From assembly GCA_050258755.1 (NCBI GenBank), contig JBLMZI010000006.1, positions 310,001-374,000 of the forward strand: a stretch of 64,000 nucleotides of DNA, in the 5' to 3' direction. Positions 1 through 8,275 of the stretch are shown here, piece by piece. The notes below the pieces were generated by a model. The model was not told the DNA's origin, searched no databases, and saw nothing but the letters and a program-made list of their open reading frames with translations. The translations under genes and the position numbers were made by a program. Origin of the DNA: JBLMZI01 sp050258755. Its GTDB lineage: Bacteria > Bacillota > Syntrophomonadia > Syntrophomonadales > DTU052. The stretch's first letter is position 1; the number at the start of each line of letters is the position of its first letter.

Positions 1-126
1 GATATACTCGCGTCGATGTTCCGGCGTGACCGCATAACAAATGTCATACAGGTTGAAACTGAGCGTCTTGGTAAGGTTGTTGAACCCATACAGGGTCATT
101 TTCTTTTTGATCGGCTGAATATCCAC
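1..126 (-). CDS. speD: S-adenosylmethionine decarboxylase proenzyme (SpeD), N-terminal part
   Basis: Only the first 42 codons are inside the window; the gene runs off the left edge. Translating the minus strand from the GTG at 126 gives a segment containing LYGFNNLTKTLSFNLYDICY, which I recognise as the N-terminus of the long (about 260 aa, E. coli-like) SpeD family. This pyruvoyl enzyme makes decarboxylated SAM, the aminopropyl donor for spermidine synthesis. The GTG is chosen because an AGGAGGG ribosome site lies 8 bases upstream; an in-frame ATG ten codons in (97-99) is the alternative. The self-cleavage serine lies outside the window. The gene follows the large sensor gene on the same strand after 137 bases. 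Confidence 0.85.
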   Translation of the reverse strand, partial: MDIQPIKKKMTLYGFNNLTKTLSFNLYDICYAVTPEHRREYI

Positions 127-263
127 CCAAGTATCCCTCCTGCAGTAAAACATCCGCATGAACCATGCCTAAACCGTAGGTCAAACGGTTAAGTCGAAAC
201 TCCGTTTAATAGTGTATCATATGTGGCTTTTTTTCACGGAATATTTCTGCTGGGAATTTCGCA

Positions 264-3002
264 TCAGTTTTTCACTATATTATCCGGATCATCAGCCATT
301 TCCGTTTCCAGTAGAGCGATAAATTGTTCGACCAAACCCGGATCAAACTGCGTGCCGGAACAGCGGCGGAGTTCGGCGACCGCCTCGGCATGGGTCATCG
401 GTTTACGGTAGGGCCGGCTGCTGGTCATGGCGTCATAGGCGTCGATTACCGTTAGAATGCGTGATTGAAGCGGAATCTCCTCGCCGTGCAGACCAAATGG
501 ATACCCGGACCCGTTCCACCATTCGTGGTGTTTGTAGATATAGTCAGCGATTTCATGCAGATCGGACGATGCCTCCGCAATTCGATAGCCGATCTCGGGA
601 TGGCGTTTCATCAATGCCCATTCGTCAGGCGTCAGTTTGCCCGGTTTAAACAGCACCGTATCCGGAATCCCGACTTTCCCAACATCATGAAATTGAGCCA
701 GGAGGCTCATCTGATCGGCTTCGGACCCTGTCATACCAATCTTTTCAGCCAGCCGGCGGCTCCAGTCCTGCATCCGATCGCCGTGTCCCTCCGTAATGTA
801 ATCCCGCGTCTCCAGCAGCCGGGTCAGCAATAATTTGATATTCTTGCTGCGAGCCCGCTGCCGGTTTTGATACTTTTCCCGGTACATCAAATCATCCGCT
901 TCCTGGTAGGCATGCTGCACATCAGCCAGCTCCCCGCGTGTGACCGAATAACCGATCGAAATCGACAGCGGAATCAGGCGTTCGCCAACGTTCATCCGGT
1001 CCAGCGTGCCGTACACCCGCTGCTGAATCTGCTGAATCTCAGCTTCGGTGACATCGGGCATCAGCACCGCGAATTCGTCGCCGCCGATCCTGGCCACGGT
1101 ATCCCGGGCCCGGAAGCAGTTGACCAGAACTTCGGCGACGGTATTGAGATATTCATCGCCAATGCCGTGCCCCAAAGTATCGTTAATGAGTTTCAGTCCG
1201 TCAATATCACAGATCACAATCCCGATTCGCGCGTCCCGGGTTCCTTGAAGCGTATTCATTTGTCGTTCAAAGTAGTTCCGATTGTAAAGTCCGGTCGCTT
1301 CATCCCGAATGCTCATCTCAACAATTCGCAATTCCGCCTGCTTTTTGTCCGTCATATCGCGGATAATAGCAACGACCTGATCATCGCCGCTACACACCAG
1401 CCGGTCTTCAAAATACCGGGTTTCACCTTGAATCGTCAGTGCGTATTCCTGGATCTGCTGCTGCCCGGTTTGAAATATTTCGGCCATTTTTTGTTTCATT
1501 TTTAGGGCTGCTTCCGGGGAAACAAGGTCGAAAACCGATTTGCCAATCCGGCTGGGCGTCAGTTGGTCCAACCGCTGGCCGGCGATGTGATAATCCAGAA
1601 GAATCCCCTGCCGGTTAAAAACCAGGACGGTATCGGGGAGTGCGGTGAGAATCGCGTTTAACCGGTTGCTGCTCGCTTTCAGGGCTTCTTCAGCGTTCTT
1701 GCGGGCCGTAATGTCAGCCAGGGTGACAATGACCTCCCGCAGTTGGTCCTCTTCATCCAGCTGGGGAATCGCGTCCACTTTCGTCCAGATGATTTCTCCA
1801 GGGCCTTTAACAATCCCCATGGTCTGATCCTGGACCGGCAGTTTGGTTCTGCTGGCGATATGGGAGGTCATTTCATCGGCCGGCATCGGCGTCCCATCCG
1901 ACCGGACAAACCGCTTTATTGCATCTTCAATATCCGCCCGCTCCGGAGTGCCCTCAACCGGTACCCCGAGCATTCTGGCCGTCTCAGGATTGTAGTAGGT
2001 AATCTCCCCGCCTGGACTGTAGACCACCACGCCGGTTGCAAGCTGGGTCAGCAGCGCCCGCTGCCGCGCTTCACTGGCTCTGAGTTTTCGAAGTATACCG
2101 GTCAATTCCGAGGTCTTCTGCCTGACTGACCGGTTCAACGCCCAGTTCCAGATGAACAAGCCCAGAACGATAACGACGAGCACCACCCCTGAGACAATCA
2201 TCGTCTGAATGCGTTCCGGATTGACTCCCCCATAAGACAGCCATTTGTCCTGAATTCGGTGGTACTCGGTCTCTGATATTTGACTGAACCCGCCTTCGAC
2301 CAATGCCAACACCTGACTGTCGCCCTTGCGCACCGCCCGGTGAAATTGGCCGGTATACAGCGGGCTGGTTTGTTTGAATTGATCCTGAAGACCGTAGTTG
2401 TACAAAAAATAATCAGCCGGCGGCGCATCCATGGAAAACACGACAACCTCTTTTTTGAGCACAGCCCGGATGATGGCTTCATAGTTATCATATTCTATGA
2501 TATTGGTGATCCCCCGGGCGCGCAGCACCTGACCGACCGCATCACCCCGTTTAACGGCAATCGGGAAACCGCTCAGTGAGTGAATGCCGTGAATGCCCGG
2601 CAACTTGGCAGCGTAGAATACCGGTACCTCGATATCGGCATAGGGCGCACTGAAATCAACGTGTTTTGCCCGCTCTTCAGTATAGAAGATGGTATCAATA
2701 ACGTCACATTCGCCCGCCTCGGCCTTTTGCAGGGCTTTTCCCCAGTCCATGGCCTGAAGCTTAACCGGAATCCCGGTCTTCCGTTCCCAAAGCTTCCACT
2801 GGTCAACCAGCAGGCCAATCATGTTGCCTTCTTTATCCCGAAAGATATACGGGGGGTAATTATCATCGAGGACGACACGGATGGAGGCTGGCGCTTTGCT
2901 CGGAGCCTTCTTGACCGCAGAAAAGTGCCCGGTTTGCCAGAACAGGAAACTCAATAAGACTATAATCAGGATCAAACCGATCCGTAGAACGCGTTTCACC
3001 AC
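264..3002 (-). CDS. SBP-PAS-GGDEF-HD-GYP sensor protein (c-di-GMP turnover)
   Basis: A 912-aa membrane sensor. An N-terminal anchor (about residues 5-24) is followed by a family-3 type periplasmic solute-binding domain (about 40-265), a second membrane helix (about 268-290), two PAS-like domains (about 310-560), a GGDEF domain (about 570-730) and an HD-GYP domain (about 740-900). The cyclase motif GGDEF is intact and preceded five residues earlier by RARD, matching the RxxD inhibitory site. The phosphodiesterase motifs are also intact (HDVGK, then HHEWWNGSGYP). By family knowledge the protein could both make and break c-di-GMP in response to an extracellular amino acid or similar ligand; which activity dominates cannot be read from sequence. 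The start is GTG with GGAGAG 8 bases upstream. Confidence 0.9.
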   Translation of the reverse strand: MVKRVLRIGLILIIVLLSFLFWQTGHFSAVKKAPSKAPASIRVVLDDNYPPYIFRDKEGNMIGLLVDQWKLWERKTGIPVKLQAMDWGKALQKAEAGECDVIDTIFYTEERAKHVDFSAPYADIEVPVFYAAKLPGIHGIHSLSGFPIAVKRGDAVGQVLRARGITNIIEYDNYEAIIRAVLKKEVVVFSMDAPPADYFLYNYGLQDQFKQTSPLYTGQFHRAVRKGDSQVLALVEGGFSQISETEYHRIQDKWLSYGGVNPERIQTMIVSGVVLVVIVLGLFIWNWALNRSVRQKTSELTGILRKLRASEARQRALLTQLATGVVVYSPGGEITYYNPETARMLGVPVEGTPERADIEDAIKRFVRSDGTPMPADEMTSHIASRTKLPVQDQTMGIVKGPGEIIWTKVDAIPQLDEEDQLREVIVTLADITARKNAEEALKASSNRLNAILTALPDTVLVFNRQGILLDYHIAGQRLDQLTPSRIGKSVFDLVSPEAALKMKQKMAEIFQTGQQQIQEYALTIQGETRYFEDRLVCSGDDQVVAIIRDMTDKKQAELRIVEMSIRDEATGLYNRNYFERQMNTLQGTRDARIGIVICDIDGLKLINDTLGHGIGDEYLNTVAEVLVNCFRARDTVARIGGDEFAVLMPDVTEAEIQQIQQRVYGTLDRMNVGERLIPLSISIGYSVTRGELADVQHAYQEADDLMYREKYQNRQRARSKNIKLLLTRLLETRDYITEGHGDRMQDWSRRLAEKIGMTGSEADQMSLLAQFHDVGKVGIPDTVLFKPGKLTPDEWALMKRHPEIGYRIAEASSDLHEIADYIYKHHEWWNGSGYPFGLHGEEIPLQSRILTVIDAYDAMTSSRPYRKPMTHAEAVAELRRCSGTQFDPGLVEQFIALLETEMADDPDNIVKN

Positions 3003-3024
3003 AAAATTCTCTCCGTGATTTCCA

Positions 3025-3090
3025 TTAAGTCCGCCGCTCCGAGTTGGCCGGCAGCGATTTATGTTGTTTCATAATTTCGACAAGTTTCAT
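3025..3090 (-). CDS. Possible 21-residue peptide upstream of the sensor gene
   Basis: A short ORF (MKLVEIMKQHKSLPANSERR plus T) starts at an ATG with a very good ribosome site (GTGGAGGAAAAAC) and ends 22 bases before the start of the sensor gene. The strong site suggests real translation. It may be a leader peptide or a remnant of a larger gene. No family is recognised and expression is unproven. Confidence 0.35.
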   Translation of the reverse strand: MKLVEIMKQHKSLPANSERRT

Positions 3091-3161
3091 GTTTTTCCTC
3101 CACTACAAAATCGCAAAGCCGACAAATACGGGACCCGAAAAGAATAACGTTCAGGGATTGT

Positions 3162-3788
3162 TCAGTCGTTCAACAGCCCGATGGACATCATGAGGAACCC
3201 GCAAAAAGCGGCATTGTCCTCCAGGGAAAGGTTCACTGTCTTTTTCATCGCATTGATTTGCTCCCGGTATGCCCGATAGAATTCAAACGTTGGCTTCGGG
3301 CTGTATTTTATGCCCTCCAATTCGAAGCAGCTGATCACGTTCTTCACCGTGGTCGGTTTGATGAAGACTTCAATCCCCGGATCATAGTATACGGGGCAGA
3401 CAGTTAAAAGCGGCCATTTCGCAATTTTGTACTCTGCCAGCAGTTCTGTCATCATTTCAAAGCCAAAGGCTTGCTGGCCATGTAAAAATGCCTTCAATCC
3501 GAGCGATAAACGTTCGATCTCACTGTCATGCAAGGACTTGGCCATATCTCTGAATTTTGGTTTTTCAAAGATTGATACTAATGAGGATTGGCTGATGACC
3601 TTGGTCATGGATTCGACAATCCGATTCGGATGATCAAATTGCTCCAGCGCAAAGCTGTCCTGCGCCAGCTTGGTCATTTTACCGCTCTTATGCTTTTTGG
3701 CGATTTCCATCATCTGTGGATTTGAAGAACCGCCGGGGTACATCAGCAAAAACCTTTCCCGTGCTTCCTTCAGCTTGGCCAGATTCAT
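3162..3788 (-). CDS. Conserved hypothetical protein, 208 aa
   Basis: A soluble, mixed-charge protein with no signal peptide or membrane segment and no motif I recognise. It begins MNLAKLKEARERFLLMYPGG and is rich in Lys, Glu and Phe, with a probably helical N-terminal half. The start ATG has a GGAGGGGG ribosome site. It lies upstream of the sensor gene on the same strand, separated by about 160 bases, and divergent from the TetR gene with a 168-base shared upstream region. No function is assigned. Confidence 0.7.
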   Translation of the reverse strand: MNLAKLKEARERFLLMYPGGSSNPQMMEIAKKHKSGKMTKLAQDSFALEQFDHPNRIVESMTKVISQSSLVSIFEKPKFRDMAKSLHDSEIERLSLGLKAFLHGQQAFGFEMMTELLAEYKIAKWPLLTVCPVYYDPGIEVFIKPTTVKNVISCFELEGIKYSPKPTFEFYRAYREQINAMKKTVNLSLEDNAAFCGFLMMSIGLLND

Positions 3789-3956
3789 ATTGGTTCCCCC
3801 TCCTGGTTTCAGGATGCCGTAAAAGAATCATTCTTCCTGCCGCACCCAATTCCCTTTGACTTTAACACTTCTCAAAAATGGTCCTAATGAAATATAATTT
3901 AAAAATTACCAATGTTGGCACATCGGTAGCAAGCAAAACCGCGGGAGGTATCACGA

Positions 3957-4514
3957 ATGGTTCCACGGACAAAAGACGCGCTGGCGGCGGCGCTGCGGGA
4001 TTTACTCAGAAAAAAACCTCTTCCCCAGATCACGGTCAAAGAGATTGTTACCAGCTGCGGGGTCACCCGTCAGTGTTTTTACTATCATTTTGATGACATT
4101 TATTCGCTCTTTGAATGGGCTTGTTTGGAGGAAGCCCGAAAGGCCATCGGTGAAAAACGAAATTACGATACCTGGGAGCAGGGATTTTATCAAATGTTTA
4201 TCCTGCTGCAGGAAAACAAAATACTCGTGCAAAACACCCTTGGCGCGATGGAACGCGATTATCTGGAACGGTTTATCTATAACGTGCTTCATGGCCTGGT
4301 CTTGGCGGTGGTCGAATCCCGGGCGGCAGGGTTGAAAGTCAAAAGAGAAAACATGGATTTCATCGCACGCTTTTACAGTCATGCCTTTATTGCCATCGGG
4401 ATGGATTGGGTCCGAAACGGCATGAAGGAAAATCCGAAAGATATCATCGAACAAATCGGCGTTCTGGTAAGAGGCGATATCCGCAAAGCCCTGGAAAGCC
4501 ATGCACAGACCTGA
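3957..4514 (+). CDS. TetR/AcrR-family transcriptional regulator
   Basis: 185 aa. The N-terminal helix-turn-helix is clear: ITVKEIVTSCGVTRQCFYYH around residues 25-45, followed by the family's typical F-x-x-x-Y/F-x-L turn. The C-terminal ligand domain resembles the DhaS-like TetR C-terminal type. The start ATG follows GGGAGGTATCACGA. The gene points toward the CoA-transferase and crotonase genes 273 bases downstream but is separated from them by a strong terminator. It may control itself and that pair; this is inferred from position only. A small dyad (TACC, CCAATGTTGG, GGTA at 3907-3928) upstream is a possible operator. Confidence 0.85.
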   Translation: MVPRTKDALAAALRDLLRKKPLPQITVKEIVTSCGVTRQCFYYHFDDIYSLFEWACLEEARKAIGEKRNYDTWEQGFYQMFILLQENKILVQNTLGAMERDYLERFIYNVLHGLVLAVVESRAAGLKVKRENMDFIARFYSHAFIAIGMDWVRNGMKENPKDIIEQIGVLVRGDIRKALESHAQT

Positions 4515-4521
4515 TCGTGCT

Positions 4522-4572
4522 TTACAAAAAAGGGGCGGTGTAAACGATGTTTACACCGCCCCTTTTTTGTAA
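4522..4572. terminator. Strong bidirectional terminator after the TetR gene
   Basis: A perfect 24-bp inverted repeat (4522-4545 with 4549-4572) with a 3-base loop. Runs of A on the left and T on the right are built into the stem, so it can end transcription in both directions. Confidence 0.9.
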
Positions 4573-4701
4573 ATTCAATTTATTCCCTGCGTGGTGTAGA
4601 TTTGTCTGTAGAGATTTGCAATTCAGAATTTTACACCGAGTTTCACCAGCACCATCCTTGATGATTCAATACCCGACATCCACCGAGGAGGTGATGTACC
4701 C

Positions 4702-4740
4702 GTGTGCGCCTTTTGGCGGCTGAAGATTAGCGTGCATTAG
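4702..4740 (+). CDS. Possible 12-codon leader peptide
   Basis: GTG start preceded by GAGGAGGTGATGTACCC, encoding about 12 residues (MCAFWRLKISVH) before TAG. GGCGGCT...AGCCGC, an imperfect hairpin followed by TTTT, overlaps its end at about 4715-4747. The arrangement resembles a short translated leader before the CoA-transferase gene, but the ORF is so short that chance is possible. Confidence 0.25.
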   Translation: MCAFWRLKISVH

Positions 4741-4787
4741 CCGCTTTTGCCACTATTTCTGTTTGTTTTTTAGGGGGGCCGAAAGCA

Positions 4788-6116
4788 ATGAACAAATACC
4801 AGGAACTCTACAAACGAAAACGCTGCAGCGCGGATGAAGCGGCCAAATTGTTTAGCAGCGGAGAAGGCGTGGTCACTCCGCTTTCGAACGGGCCGCCGCC
4901 AAGCATTATGAATGCGGTTGCGAAACGCATTTTATCGGGCGAGCTCAATGATGTGATCTACGTAAGCGGGGTGGATGCCCGCTGGTTGGATCTGTTTCAG
5001 CCGGAGCTCAAAGACAAGGTTTTAATCGACACTGGTTTTGTTGGCCCGGCAACGCGGTACTGGGTTGGACAAGGCCTGTTTACCTATACGCCCTGCCGTC
5101 TGAGTGAAACCGTGGACATGGTGACCCGCTGCCGCCAGGAGACGCCTTTGGGCGTAGTGGCCATGACTGTGTCGCCGATGGATGAACACGGTTTTTTCAG
5201 TACCGGGTGCAATGTGGACTGGGGTTGGGAATCCGCCAAAATCGGTAATCCCAAACATATTATCGTTGAAGTCAACGCAAACATGCCGCGCACCTTCGGC
5301 AGCAATCACCTGCACGTTTCGGAAATCTCCGCGATTGTGGAAAACCACATCCCACTGGTCGAACTGCCGGAACTGCCGGTGTCTGAAGAGGATAAAAAAA
5401 TCGGCCAGCTGATTGCCGAACGGATTGAGGATGGTTCCTGTATTCAAATTGGGATTGGCGGCATGCCAAATTCCGTGGCCAATTTCATCAAAGACAAAAA
5501 AGACCTGGGCATCCATTCCGAAATGCTGACTGATACCATGGTTGATCTGTATCACGAAGGCGTTGTCACCTGCGGTAAAAAGACCCTGCATCCCTACAAA
5601 TGGATCGGGTCGTTCGCTCTGGGATCCAAGAAACTGTACGACTTCATCAACGACAATCCCATGGTCGAAATGCATTCCACCAAGTATGTCAATGATCCAG
5701 AGATTATCGGCCAAAACGAGAAAATGGTTTCAGTCAACGCAACCCTTGAGGTGGATCTGAGCGGGCAGGCCGCCTCGGAATCCATTTCCTTCAATCAATA
5801 CACCGGAACCGGCGGCCAACTCGATTTTGTACAGGGTGCCTGGCGTTCCAAGGGCGGAAAGTCCTTTTTGACGCTCGATTCCACCTATACCGATAAACAG
5901 GGACAGCTGCGTTCCAAGATCGTCCCGACCACGACCCCGGGGGCGTTCGTCACCGTTTCCCGCACCGATGTCCAACATATTGTGACCGAATACGGGGTTG
6001 CTAGTTTGAAGGGACAAAACTTGAGAACCCGGGTGAAGGAACTGATCAGAATCGCCCATCCTGATTTTCGGGATTGGCTGACCTTCGAAGCCCGGAAAAT
6101 GAACTATATCCCCTAA
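4788..6116 (+). CDS. Butyryl-CoA/4-hydroxybutyrate CoA-transferase family protein
   Basis: 442 aa, the usual length for the acetyl-CoA hydrolase/transferase family. The fold halves are visible: an N-terminal half with the glycine-rich IQIGIGGMPNSVANFI around residues 220-235, then HSEMLTDTMVDL, where the Glu sits at the position of the catalytic glutamate that forms the CoA thioester. The C-terminal half has GTGGQLDFVQGA and later EYGVASLKGQ. It transfers CoA between short-chain acyl groups and acetate in fermentative C4 metabolism. The exact substrate (butyrate, crotonate, 4-hydroxybutyrate) cannot be decided from sequence. It forms an operon with the crotonase that starts 26 bases downstream. 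Confidence 0.87.
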   Translation: MNKYQELYKRKRCSADEAAKLFSSGEGVVTPLSNGPPPSIMNAVAKRILSGELNDVIYVSGVDARWLDLFQPELKDKVLIDTGFVGPATRYWVGQGLFTYTPCRLSETVDMVTRCRQETPLGVVAMTVSPMDEHGFFSTGCNVDWGWESAKIGNPKHIIVEVNANMPRTFGSNHLHVSEISAIVENHIPLVELPELPVSEEDKKIGQLIAERIEDGSCIQIGIGGMPNSVANFIKDKKDLGIHSEMLTDTMVDLYHEGVVTCGKKTLHPYKWIGSFALGSKKLYDFINDNPMVEMHSTKYVNDPEIIGQNEKMVSVNATLEVDLSGQAASESISFNQYTGTGGQLDFVQGAWRSKGGKSFLTLDSTYTDKQGQLRSKIVPTTTPGAFVTVSRTDVQHIVTEYGVASLKGQNLRTRVKELIRIAHPDFRDWLTFEARKMNYIP

Positions 6117-6142
6117 GAAATTACAAATTGGAGGAGTTAGAA

Positions 6143-6928
6143 ATGAATGATTATCTGGTCCTGCTTTATGAAATCGCCGACGGGATTGCCAAGGTAAACA
6201 TTAATCGGCCCGAGTCGTTCAATGCAATCAATGCCCAGGTGCTGGTTGAAACGACCCGCCTTTTCAAGCAGCTAGCAGACGACCCCCAAGTGAAAGCCGT
6301 GATTCTGGGCGGGGGCAACGAAAAATTTTACGCGGCCGGGGCCGATATCCGTGAAATGATTGATTACTCCCCCGATGAAGCGGAACATTTTATCTCCCTG
6401 GTTCACGATGCCATGAATGCGGTCTACAACCTGCGCAAACCAACCATTGCGGCGATTTCCGGGCTTGCTCTCGGCGGCGGTCTGGAACTCACCCTGTCCT
6501 GCGACCTGCGCATTGCCGCCGATAATGCGGTTTTCGGCCTGCCCGAAATCAATCTCGGGGTCCATCCCGGCGGCGGCGGCACGCAAATCCTGCCGAAGCT
6601 GATTGGGGCTGCCAGAGCCAAGGAATTGGTCTTTTTAGGGGAAATGATCGATGCCAGGACCGCCCTTAACATTGGCCTGGTCAACCGTGTGGTTCCGTTC
6701 CCGGATCTGATGCCGGAGGCCCAAAAGATTGCCCGGAAACTCTGCCGCAAACCGCCGGTCGCTCTGGAATTAGCCAAAGAACTGATCAACTGCAGTATGG
6801 ACCTGGAACGGGATCGCGGATTGGAAAAGGAAAAATACGGCTTTTCCTCGCTCTTTGCCACCAAGGACCAAAAGGAAGGCATGAAGGCGTTTATGGAAAA
6901 TCGAAGGGCGGTTTTCGCCGGGAGCTGA
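6143..6928 (+). CDS. Enoyl-CoA hydratase / 3-hydroxybutyryl-CoA dehydratase (crotonase)
   Basis: 261 aa. The start ATG at 6143 is chosen because GGAGGAG lies just upstream; the open frame extends further left into the previous gene. The crotonase signature IAAISGLALGGGLELTLSCD is present. Both catalytic glutamates of the hydratase type are kept, one in GGGLEL and one in GLPEINLGVHPGGGGTQ, and the oxyanion-hole regions (ATG-like AAGADIREM and ALGGG) are intact. With the CoA-transferase it suggests interconversion of crotonyl-CoA and 3-hydroxybutyryl-CoA. No dehydrogenase or thiolase follows, so the pathway is completed elsewhere. Confidence 0.9.
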   Translation: MNDYLVLLYEIADGIAKVNINRPESFNAINAQVLVETTRLFKQLADDPQVKAVILGGGNEKFYAAGADIREMIDYSPDEAEHFISLVHDAMNAVYNLRKPTIAAISGLALGGGLELTLSCDLRIAADNAVFGLPEINLGVHPGGGGTQILPKLIGAARAKELVFLGEMIDARTALNIGLVNRVVPFPDLMPEAQKIARKLCRKPPVALELAKELINCSMDLERDRGLEKEKYGFSSLFATKDQKEGMKAFMENRRAVFAGS

Positions 6929-6952
6929 TTGATCAAATGATCTGATTTGCAG

Positions 6953-6992
6953 GGCATAGCGGGAGGTCGCTGACGCAGCCTCCTCCTATGCC
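6953..6992. terminator. Terminator between convergent genes
   Basis: GGCATAG pairs with CTATGCC and an inner GAGG with CCTC, followed by TTTATTT on the plus strand. It sits between the crotonase stop and the stop of the convergent PH-domain gene. Confidence 0.6.
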
Positions 6993-6993
6993 T

Positions 6994-7896
6994 TTATTTC
7001 TGTGCTGGTCGGTCACGGGGTCCCTTTTCATAGGTATCTTCGTAGATAAAGCCCAACGAGCCGCGTTTGGCATGGATCACGATCGGGTCCTGCGTCTCGA
7101 ACCTTTTATACTCCCACCAGCTCACGGGGATGTCCCATTCTTTCTGGTTTCGTGCCTCAGTCACAACAAACGAATAATAATTACGACTCATTCTTATGCT
7201 GTGCGAAAACGACTTTTCTTTAACCATGCCTTCAATTCGAATTTCCGTCTGCCGCCCAGTGTAGTTCAGGCCCGCGTTGGCTGCGATGAACATGAAGACG
7301 GCGATTACAAATGGCGTGATCCACAGCGCAGGAAAGAGTATATTTCTAATCGTGGATATTTTTGAATCCGCCGCTTTTCCCGAAAACTTAGGTATATTCT
7401 CGTCCGCGATCCGGGGTCCGGCCAGTCGGTATAACGTATCAACCACTTGCGTCATGCTCTTTTTCGTCGCCGTCAGCGAAGCGGTCTCGATCCCTTCCCC
7501 GTTTTTAAGAATAAAGTAGACCGTATCCGCGGTTCCCTTCTCATGCCCGAATGCCGCAATATCTGAAATTTCAATGATCTCAAGCGTCCCGGCCAGACCG
7601 CTTCGAATATACACTCGTCGGTTGGTAATGACGATCCGATTGAACAACAAGGCGAGCAGCCCGACAACCCCCATGGGGAAGATCAGGATATAAAGGTTAA
7701 GGAGATCGTAGCTGCTCCTGGCTCCAAAATCGAAGGTGTTGGGGGATAAGACAGGTAAATAGTAATAGAACATCAACAGCATTAGTCCGGCTGCCCCCGC
7801 GAAGAGAAACGCATTCCAGATTAGCGGCCAGATTCGAATCTTGTTCCTGCAAACCACTTTTTCTCCAGGTTCATAATATCGGCAGATAAAAAACAC
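6994..7896 (-). CDS. Membrane protein with bacterial PH-like domain
   Basis: About 300 aa. The GTG at 7896 is preferred because GCGGAGG lies 6 bases upstream; the frame opens slightly earlier at a TTG (7920). Two membrane helices (about residues 20-75) precede a segment with NRIVITNRRVYIRSG, typical of bacterial PH (bPH2/YdbT-type) domains, at about 85-145. A third helix (about 190-215) precedes a C-terminal extracytoplasmic-looking segment with a conserved-looking WWEYKRF. No enzyme motif is seen. The role is unknown; related proteins are thought to be stress or envelope associated. Confidence 0.7.
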   Translation of the reverse strand: MFFICRYYEPGEKVVCRNKIRIWPLIWNAFLFAGAAGLMLLMFYYYLPVLSPNTFDFGARSSYDLLNLYILIFPMGVVGLLALLFNRIVITNRRVYIRSGLAGTLEIIEISDIAAFGHEKGTADTVYFILKNGEGIETASLTATKKSMTQVVDTLYRLAGPRIADENIPKFSGKAADSKISTIRNILFPALWITPFVIAVFMFIAANAGLNYTGRQTEIRIEGMVKEKSFSHSIRMSRNYYSFVVTEARNQKEWDIPVSWWEYKRFETQDPIVIHAKRGSLGFIYEDTYEKGPRDRPAQK

Positions 7897-8275
7897 GATC
7901 ACCCTCCGCAAATGATCCAATTTGCTTTACCGCAAATTATACCAAAAACCCGCAAATCTGCAGGGTTATTTGCTACTCAATCGGATATTCAGGTTCCCCC
8001 GCGGCCATCACGTTTCCACCATGCGGAATTAAATTTCTTGTTTTTGTCATCCGCTCCAAATGCCATTATATCGGAATCCAATAAATTTTTTCCCGAATTA
8101 GAGACAAGTAGTCCACGCAATGGTACCATAGCAATAACGCGTTTTTGGAATGTCGTTCCAATATGTAAAAGAGGGGGCGGTCGAAGCCAATCCATGAAAG
8201 CGTGAACTGGGTCCGGGAGGGATTATCCCGGAATCCGAATCAGAAAGAGAAGCTATCGAAGGGTGGATGGAAACA
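7897..8275 (+). other. Gene-free upstream region of the ammonium channel gene
   Basis: About 380 bases between divergent genes. It holds several GCAAAT/ATTTGC repeats (about 7910-7975), a TTGGAA-5-TTCCAA dyad at 8145-8161, and a hairpin near the gene, CCGGGA/TCCCGG at about 8214-8232, nested in GGGT/AATCC. I do not recognise a known riboswitch or a convincing promoter here. Confidence 0.4.

Noticed and set aside
7921..8275. A known riboswitch before the ammonium channel
   Set aside because: The conserved cores of the classes I can recall (c-di-GMP, TPP, SAM, guanidine, ydaO-type) do not match.
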